From Dryococelus australis (Eukaryota > Arthropoda > Insecta > Phasmatodea > Phasmatidae): 64,000 nucleotides of DNA. The stretch covers positions 215,241,212-215,305,211 of the forward strand of contig CM056997.1 of assembly GCA_029891345.1 (NCBI GenBank), read 5' to 3'. Under the pieces are notes generated by a model that made no database searches, was not told where the DNA came from, and was given only the letters and a program-made list of their open reading frames with translations. The position numbers and the translations under genes were made by a program. Positions 57,929 through 64,000 of this stretch are shown in pieces (the stretch's first letter is position 1; every line of letters begins with the position of its first letter).

Positions 57929-58200
57929 TAGAGCCACGAGTATTTCGCGAATTCATTCGGAGATGAGGTAGACCACAAATACTTATTCTTTTCTCCTACT
58001 GATGTGATTGGTCGACAGTTATTCAGACACGCCGCGTATTACTGTGAGTCAGTAGTAATCAGGAAGAAATAGTGTGAGTGAGTTTTGAACAGTCCTGTAC
58101 ACGGGTCTCATTTGATCACAGAAAACAATAAGCAAACGATAGTCTCGAGTGTACAGAGGGCTGTCCAGCCTACTCATTCCACGAAATACTCTTGGCTCTA
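57929..58200. mobile_element. MITE-like element, 272 bp, ~26-bp inverted ends
   Basis: The left end is TAGAGCCACGAGTATTTCGC and the right end is the inverse, ACGAAATACTCTTGGCTCTA, preceded by 'tactcattcc' (pairing with 'attcattcgg'-like sequence on the left). Two to four mismatches separate the two ends. Both extremities are TA-type (TAGAGCC...GGCTCTA), fitting a TA-targeting Tc1/mariner-like MITE, though that is inference. No transposase frame. Confidence 0.7.
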
Positions 58201-58383
58201 CCCATAGCTGATGTACGGGCTGAATGAAGTTACAGTTTCAATTTTAAGTCGCACGGTTATCTAAACAGAAACCAGAGAAGAGGGAAAATCACGATTTGAC
58301 TGCGGGCTTGATTTTTTGGCGCTCATGAGCTGAATCATTTCATAGGTTGGGTTGAAGGTTATTTCCAGTGATAACCTCCTCAC

Positions 58384-58446
58384 CACATGATCTTGACGCC
58401 TTTGTGATTACAACAGGAGATAACACATGACTACGTGATTCTCTTG
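58384..58446 (+). repeat. Short dispersed repeat, copy 2 (partner at 6611)
   Basis: 'catgatcttgacgcctttgt' with 'gattacaacaggagataaca' and 'catgactacgtgattctctt' parallels the copy near 6611. Confidence 0.5.
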
Positions 58447-58449
58447 ACG

Positions 58450-60350
58450 TCTGTGCTAAGAAAACAGACCAACTTACCGGAAAACAGTGCAAAAGATATG
58501 CGTTTTTGAGTAGGCCTATAAGTATATTATACCAATGTTTTGGTATTTCTGTCCTTATCGGTTGCCGACTTACTAAATTTTACACAAACTGGGCCAGTTT
58601 ACTAAGTATGAGGTTTGCTTTCGAACTTTTAAGCCATGTCGTAAATAGACACACTGATAATTCGGGGAACTTTCTGAACCGATATATTTTCGATCAATTA
58701 CACTTTGTCTAGGTTATCTTTTTTTGACTGGATGACCAAGTTTCTGATTCGGCAAAGCTCTTTGCAGATTTAGTCACAAAAATTTGCTTTAGATTGTCAC
58801 AATCCTCATTGGTTCAATGAAATGTTATAGCCGCTTCATACATGCATGAGAGCCGATAATGTAAGAGAATTGTAGGTTGTGTACGCGTTACGTTGAATTC
58901 TAGGAATCAGTCATCATTTCCCGTAATAAACCATTGTTTCAGATTACAAGTAGACATACAATCAAACCACACGAGTAACGAGAAGGCTACATTGCTCAAA
59001 AAAATTCCTTGCATGAAGTATTTGGGGTTAACTATTTTTTGAATTTTTTCTGTCTCATTTCCAACGTGTGTCACTTCTTCGCCCCACATCGCGAGCTAAA
59101 TCTTTGGAGAGCTGATTGTGGGTAAAGTTTAACCAATATTATTTTTATTGCAATGCAAAGATAGTTTATGCTTCAGTAGCAAAATTGTTAAAATTAAAAA
59201 AAAAAGAAGAGCTGTGCCGCGTTTACCTGAAGCTTTACTTGCCCAAGTAGACCGGCTTCCACTTAAAACTGCTGGCGCCGTTACTTTACGGCCCATGACG
59301 TTTCAAAATATAGTTCTGCAGAAAAAAACTGAGACGGCGAGCAGGATAATTTTTTTTTTTTTCTCCACGTCCTCGGCGATTTTATTTGCAGCTTTCCAGC
59401 ACGGAAATTACGGCCGCCCGACATAGTGCGGAACGAAGGATCTACTGTACGTCCCTCCGCCCACCGTCTCCACGCCACTGTTAAATTGACTGTGTCGCTT
59501 GCAAGTGAGGAGGTCAAGTCGGCCAACGAACTGGACTCCTGCTCACTCCGTCGACTCGTAAACCTTACCGGGTTAAAAACGGCCAGAGGAAAACTTATAC
59601 TGGGGCCGTTCGCGAACCTCAACGACCCAGAGTATACTTCGTACTTGAGGAGAAAGGGTTTTTGTCGGTTTACGTGCGTAAGTGAAAGGATGGCTATAAG
59701 GTCGACATTTACGTTACAACTGATTGCACCATCACCGTTATATCTACAACGTCTACGAACTTTCCGCGTGAATAATTTATAATATTTGCTGCAGTAACTC
59801 AAGTGTCTTAAGCAGTTCGGTCACACGTTAAGGACACCGCCTACCTGGCTCTCGAAGTGCGCTGCATTAACACTTTGTAGACTATGCTCGAGTGCAGCTC
59901 GAGCAAAGCTAGTATGAAGATTTCTTTGTCGTTAAGTACAAAACTCGCACGGACGTGCATTCTTTGTTCGGCTAGTGTTAGCATGACCTCTCAAGAAAAC
60001 TACAGCGCAGTGACAATGATATTGCTAACGATAGAATTTATTTTTATAGCCCCTCAAAGGGCCATGATTGATCGTAAATCCTCGTGTACGGCAAGGGGCA
60101 TTTGATTGGGTTAATATCAGCTCTGCTCTTCATTCAGTACTGAATGCTGTAAAATGCAGGGTAGTGTCCTGTGTGGTATGGAGCAATAGAACGTAACGGA
60201 CACCAACAGAACTGGTGTCCCCATGATAGCAATCTACTTAGGGAAAACACACTTCAGGCGATGTAAGTATAATACTCTCAAACATCACGTACTTTATGAA
60301 TGCTATTCCAGAGCCCTCCAATATATAAAAAAAAAGTTTTATCACACTGC
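58450..60350. other. No gene recognised; GC-balanced segment 59200-59790
   Basis: A 173-codon minus frame (59281-59802) and a 118-codon plus frame (59426-59782) overlap antiparallel. Neither shows a known motif. If one is real the minus frame is longer, but its lysine-rich tail comes from a T-run and its start is arbitrary. A small palindrome GCTCGAG-tgca-GCTCGAGC-like lies at 59886-59904. Confidence 0.35.
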
Positions 60351-60356
60351 TGTAGC

Positions 60357-60925
60357 TCATAATACGCTGTTTGGAAACATGGGAAACTATTACAGGGACC
60401 TGCATTGAGCCTTGCTATCTCATAATAGGCTTTTTGGAAACATGGGAAACTATTACAGGGACCTGCATTGAGCCTTGCTATCTCATAATACGCTGTTTGG
60501 AAACATGGGGAACTATTACAGGGACCTGCATTGAGCCTTGCTATCTCATAATACGCTGTTTGGAAACATAGAAAACTATTACAGGGACCTGCATTGAGCC
60601 TTGCCATCTCATAATACGCTGTTTGGAAACATGGGAAACTATTACAGGGACCTGCATTGAGCCTTGCTATCTCATAATACGCTGTTTGGAAACATAGGAA
60701 ACTATTACAGGGACCTGCATTGAGCCTTGCTATCTCACAATACGCTGGTTGGAAACATGGGAAACTATTACAGGGACCTGCATTGAGCCTTGCTATCTCA
60801 TAATACGCTGTTTGGAGACATGGGAAACTATTACAGGGACCTGCATTGAGCCTTGCTATCTCATAATACGCTGTTTGGAAACATGGGAAACTATTACAGG
60901 GACCTGCATTGAGCCTTGCTATAGA
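60357..60925 (+). repeat. 63-bp minisatellite, 9 units
   Basis: The unit is 'gaaacatgggaaactattac', 'agggacctgcattgagcctt', 'gctatctcataatacgctgt' and 'ttg', recurring every 63 bp. Variants are few (for example 'catagaaaac' in unit 4 and 'cataggaaac' in unit 6). Because 63 is a multiple of 3, frames stay open on both strands. The minus frame 60278-61030 reads a 21-residue repeat containing ARLNAGPCNSFPCFQTAYYE. I treat this as a by-product of the array, with no upstream or downstream domain to support a protein. Confidence 0.95.
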
Positions 60926-60929
60926 CTTT

Positions 60930-62500
60930 CCACCGATAAAAAAAAAATGATCACCTCTTAAAGTCGACGAGAACACTGCACGCAAGTTGAGCGCCTTGAG
61001 CGTAAGAGTGAAGGGGCATGAAGCGCGCATGCCAGTCTCGTCCTTATCGCCCCGCGCTTCCCTGTCTCAAACGCGATGAACACCTCCAAGTAGGCGATTC
61101 CCTTAGTTTTCGAGTTCAAGTGTTACAACCACGTAGGTTTTTGATATGCGGTATACTTACATTGCGTGCTCAATGTTATTTTTGCACACATCAGTTTAGC
61201 CACAAGGAAGATTAGACACTGATGTCTTGATGTGTACAGCTGCGGTCATATATATCATTCATACGAAACATTACATGACCGCGGGAAGGTGATTGAACGG
61301 GTTAAGGTAAATTAAAGTAAACATAGCTACTTGTCATGTGGCTCTGATGATATCGAGATAATATATAGAGTAGAGAGGATTGTCTCATTACTGGAAAAGT
61401 TTATTGATTCCTAAGATCGAATGTGCTGCCACGTGTCCAACAGTTCTCTTTCTTATTTCCTGTCATGCATGAACGAAGCTACTATTCCATTTCATTAATC
61501 CAATGCGGATTCTGATACTATAAAGTAGGACATTTGTGTTTTGTCTAAAATGAACTAAGTCGACCCAAACACTGGATCATACAATCAAACAGTTAGCGTG
61601 TTTTCTACAATATGTTGACTTAAATAATTTTCGCTATTTTCCATTGTCGAGAAAGTTGTAGGCAAAATTGATCTGTAACGAGAAGTCGACAAATAATAAC
61701 ATGGTCAGCAATTACAGCTAAAGGGAGAAACATTAACTTAGTTGCAGAAACTATTAAAAGAAAACGAACATTATGTAACTATGTTGGTTATGTGACCATA
61801 AAAATATAAACTTTTCTGTAAAATTGTATTATTAATATAGTATAATGTATGTTCAGTTTTCTAGCATTTAAAGAAAAAACATATATTCGGCATAAAAATA
61901 TGTGTTTTATTTGTGAGACGTTTTCTATAATTTTATTTGTACTCAATGTGCGTGTTATGATTAATTTATTTCATATACGTCTCCAACAGACGTGTTTAAT
62001 TTTAACAAATTCAACATGAGAACTAGGATTTTTGAATTCCCAGCAATCAGTGCCCCGTTTGCCAGTAATTTTAACACGTTTTAGTAGAGCATGTAAAACA
62101 ATTTTCAAAGTATTTTGATTTTTTAATAAAAATATAATGTAGGCCCACTTATAAGCAGAACTATGAGTAAAACGCACGCTTTAAAAAAAAACCTGCGGTT
62201 CTGAGACAGTGATAAATTTCCTTTTTCTTAGAGCATGGATATCTGCAGCTAACATTCTCGTATTAAACGCATAATTTATGAAAACAATAACGCCGTGATG
62301 TGTAAAAAAAAACTGACTGTACTACAGCTAAACGACAGAGTAGCTAAGATTTCATTAGTAAAACAGTCGCTTATTGCGCGAACAAAAGCTGCACATTGAC
62401 GTCACTGGACATCATCATGTGGGATCTGTGTTCGCTAAATTACACATTGCGAGGTTGTCGTGTCCAAGAGCAGGAAAGAAAATATTACTTTAGTTGAAAT
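60930..62500. other. AT-rich DNA, no gene recognised
   Basis: No domain, tandem array or inverted ends seen. Confidence 0.4.
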
Positions 62501-62510
62501 GGAAAACAGT

Positions 62511-62540
62511 TATAGGCTATTCACGGGAAACTGAGCACTT
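62511..62540 (+). repeat. Solo end of the element found at 63100-63339
   Basis: 'tataggctattcacgggaaa' followed by 'ctgagcactt' matches the left end of the element at 63100 ('gtaggctattcacggtaaag', 'tgaacac'). Confidence 0.55.
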
Positions 62541-62781
62541 ATTCTTCTGCCATATGTAAAATTAACATTGCCAATAGACTTTATTCACGTGTCAGTGAAA
62601 AAAAATTGCGAAATTACTAGAAAAGTAAATACTTTACTTAATTGCTTATTCTTGCACTAATCTGAGTTTAAAAAAAGGAAACAAAATAAATAATTCCAGT
62701 ATTGACAAATATTTACGTTACACTTTTAATTACAATTTAAAACATGTAATGGTACTACATTCCCTCCATTATTGCCAACAT

Positions 62782-62945
62782 AACTAGGCCCGTGTAACTC
62801 AGTGCGCTCGTCAAGCTGTTTGCAGTTAGAAGCTGTGACTTTTTCAAATGTTGGTATCAACATACCTAGGCGCGTGCAACTCAGTGCCCTCGTCAAGCTG
62901 TTTGCAGTTAGAAGCTGTGACTTTTTCAAATGTTGGTATCAAGAG
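62782..62945 (+). repeat. 92-bp tandem duplication
   Basis: 'ctaggcccgtgtaactcagt', 'gcgctcgtcaagctgtttgc', 'agttagaagctgtgactttt' and 'tcaaatgttggtatcaa' (from 62784) repeat from 62876 with only a few changes. Minus frames of about 67-70 codons over it are shadows of the repeat. Confidence 0.92.
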
Positions 62946-63099
62946 AGCCCTACTAATCTTACACAGCCTACAGTAAATACGTGATCTTGAACATTCATAG
63001 GTAGAGGCATATGTTTTCCGCGAAAAAATTGCAGGACTAGCTGTGCTCAAAAACACAACAGCTTAAATCCAATTTCGTGATTAGATAATATTAACTGTT

Positions 63100-63339
63100 G
63101 TAGGCTATTCACGGTAAAGTGAACACATCTGAAAGCCCTCTTAATTGAAATAAATGTCAATAAATATATTTTATTGTAGCCATATATGTTAACTTCCGAG
63201 TGCGGTGGAATTTACGCGCTGTCTTTATTACTTACATGGCAATATTCATTTAAAAGTTTGTTAAAGAATGAAAAATGGCTGAAAGTAAAAAGTAATTATG
63301 GCCTGAGAAGTGCTCACTTTACCGTAAACAGTCTGTAGG
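63100..63339. mobile_element. Small inverted-repeat element (~240 bp), MITE-like
   Basis: The left end 'gtaggctattcacggtaaag' + 'tgaacac' and the right end 'tgctcactttaccgtaaaca' + 'gtctgtag' are inverse copies, with about 5 differences over 27 bp. The interior is AT-rich and noncoding. Confidence 0.6.
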
Positions 63340-63344
63340 CTTCT

Positions 63345-64000
63345 TAGTTGTCTGGCCGGGAATCACAGACGTTCAGTATAGGAGTAACGTGCTACCAATT
63401 AGTCAAGTCAGTGTTCCCAAAAAAAAAAAAAAAAAGACACGAGGTCAATAACACAAGAAAGCTGTAGCTTTGCACATAGAATATTAAAATCTAGCTTGTG
63501 CGGAAATCTTTTCGCGAAAATCACGTGGCCCTAGTGATAGGGCTGTCGAAACTACTGCAGCTCTGTCGTGTTAGAGAAAGCGAAATGGTAGCTAGCTAAC
63601 GTCTTTACCTCACGCACTCTACAGATTATCTCGAAACAGCCAGAGATGTCATTTGCAGAATGCTACTTGCGAAGATTTGTGCGCGGAACTTCTACAGGCG
63701 ACTGCTGTGAACTTTGCTGGGTCATGGCTAGGAGTTCCACAGTTGGGCGCTGCGTTATGATATAACTTTAGGCCAGTTCAGAGACGTGCGTGTGAAGGCG
63801 ACGGGGCTTCTCATCGCGCGTTATTTTGTCGTTTCAAGCAACGACCTCTTGTTCTGTGGCGTGGAACACAGTACAGCTCCTTTTACACTTCCATGAATAT
63901 TATTAGTATGCACATCCGTACTCGGGGCTACGTCCATATGAACATTTCTTTGCTCTCGAAGGGAAAAACTCGTACTTTTATTGTTTCGCCGGAGTTAATA
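63345..64000. other. No gene recognised
   Basis: An A-run of 16-17 lies near 63419-63435. The dispersed motif 'cttttcgcgaaaatcacgtg' lies at 63508-63527. Otherwise this is unremarkable. Confidence 0.4.

Noticed and set aside
59281-59802. 173-codon minus frame opposite a 118-codon plus frame
   Set aside because: No known motif; mutual antiparallel openness is common by chance at this composition. Transcript data would be needed to revive it.
60278-61030. 250-codon minus frame with a Cys-rich 21-residue repeat
   Set aside because: Explained by the 63-bp period; the opposite strand is open as well. Kept only as a low-priority finding.

Overview
The window looks like repeat-dense, intron- or intergene-scale DNA from a large animal genome, most likely an insect. 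The evidence is a tRNA-derived SINE family, an R1/Jockey-like LINE, Tc1-like and arthropod-type HTH transposase relics, Polinton (Maverick) gene remains, short MITE-like inverted-repeat elements and many minisatellites, all in AT-rich DNA. A polyneopteran such as a stick insect is my guess from the SINE and repeat style; that is inference. I find no host exon, rRNA or intact tRNA gene, CRISPR array or operon that I can defend. Most long open frames lie inside tandem repeats or in chance GC-rich stretches.

Layout. 1-5.6 kb: an array of eight diverged ~118-bp units, a decayed copy of a multicopy arthropod gene, and a ~1.0-kb element with long inverted ends. 7.1-9.8 kb: a 43-bp minisatellite of 12 units, a SINE tail and a 54-bp minisatellite of 6 units. 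10.9-14.4 kb: a cluster of small hairpins and AT-rich DNA with GTGTAA/TTACAC motifs. 16-18.2 kb: a full-length SINE and an internally deleted LINE. 19.7-22.3 kb: a dense block of four kinds of tandem repeat.

22.8-27.5 kb: a fossil Polinton-type protein-primed DNA polymerase on the minus strand. 28.9-30.75 kb: a dispersed short repeat, a minus-strand SINE and a 66/67-bp minisatellite of 8 units that appears to have grown out of a copy of that dispersed repeat. 33.0-33.5 kb: a Tc1-like relic. 34-48 kb: mostly unrecognised AT-rich DNA with SINE copies, dispersed-repeat copies and degenerate duplications.

49.2-53.1 kb: a second Polinton-type fossil block. Integrase, a conserved unknown protein and a packaging ATPase lie on the minus strand; minor-capsid-like and protease-like remains lie divergently on the plus strand. 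53.8-64 kb: a poorly structured dispersed repeat rich in GCCATCTTGG, an HTH transposase relic, another SINE, a 272-bp MITE-like element, a 63-bp minisatellite of 9 units, a 92-bp duplication and a ~240-bp inverted-repeat element.

Nothing here acts together as a host pathway. The connecting theme is mobile-element history: small non-autonomous elements, SINEs dependent on LINE machinery, and two virus-like fossil blocks. All calls come from reading the sequence by eye; family names rest on remembered conserved motifs, not on a search.
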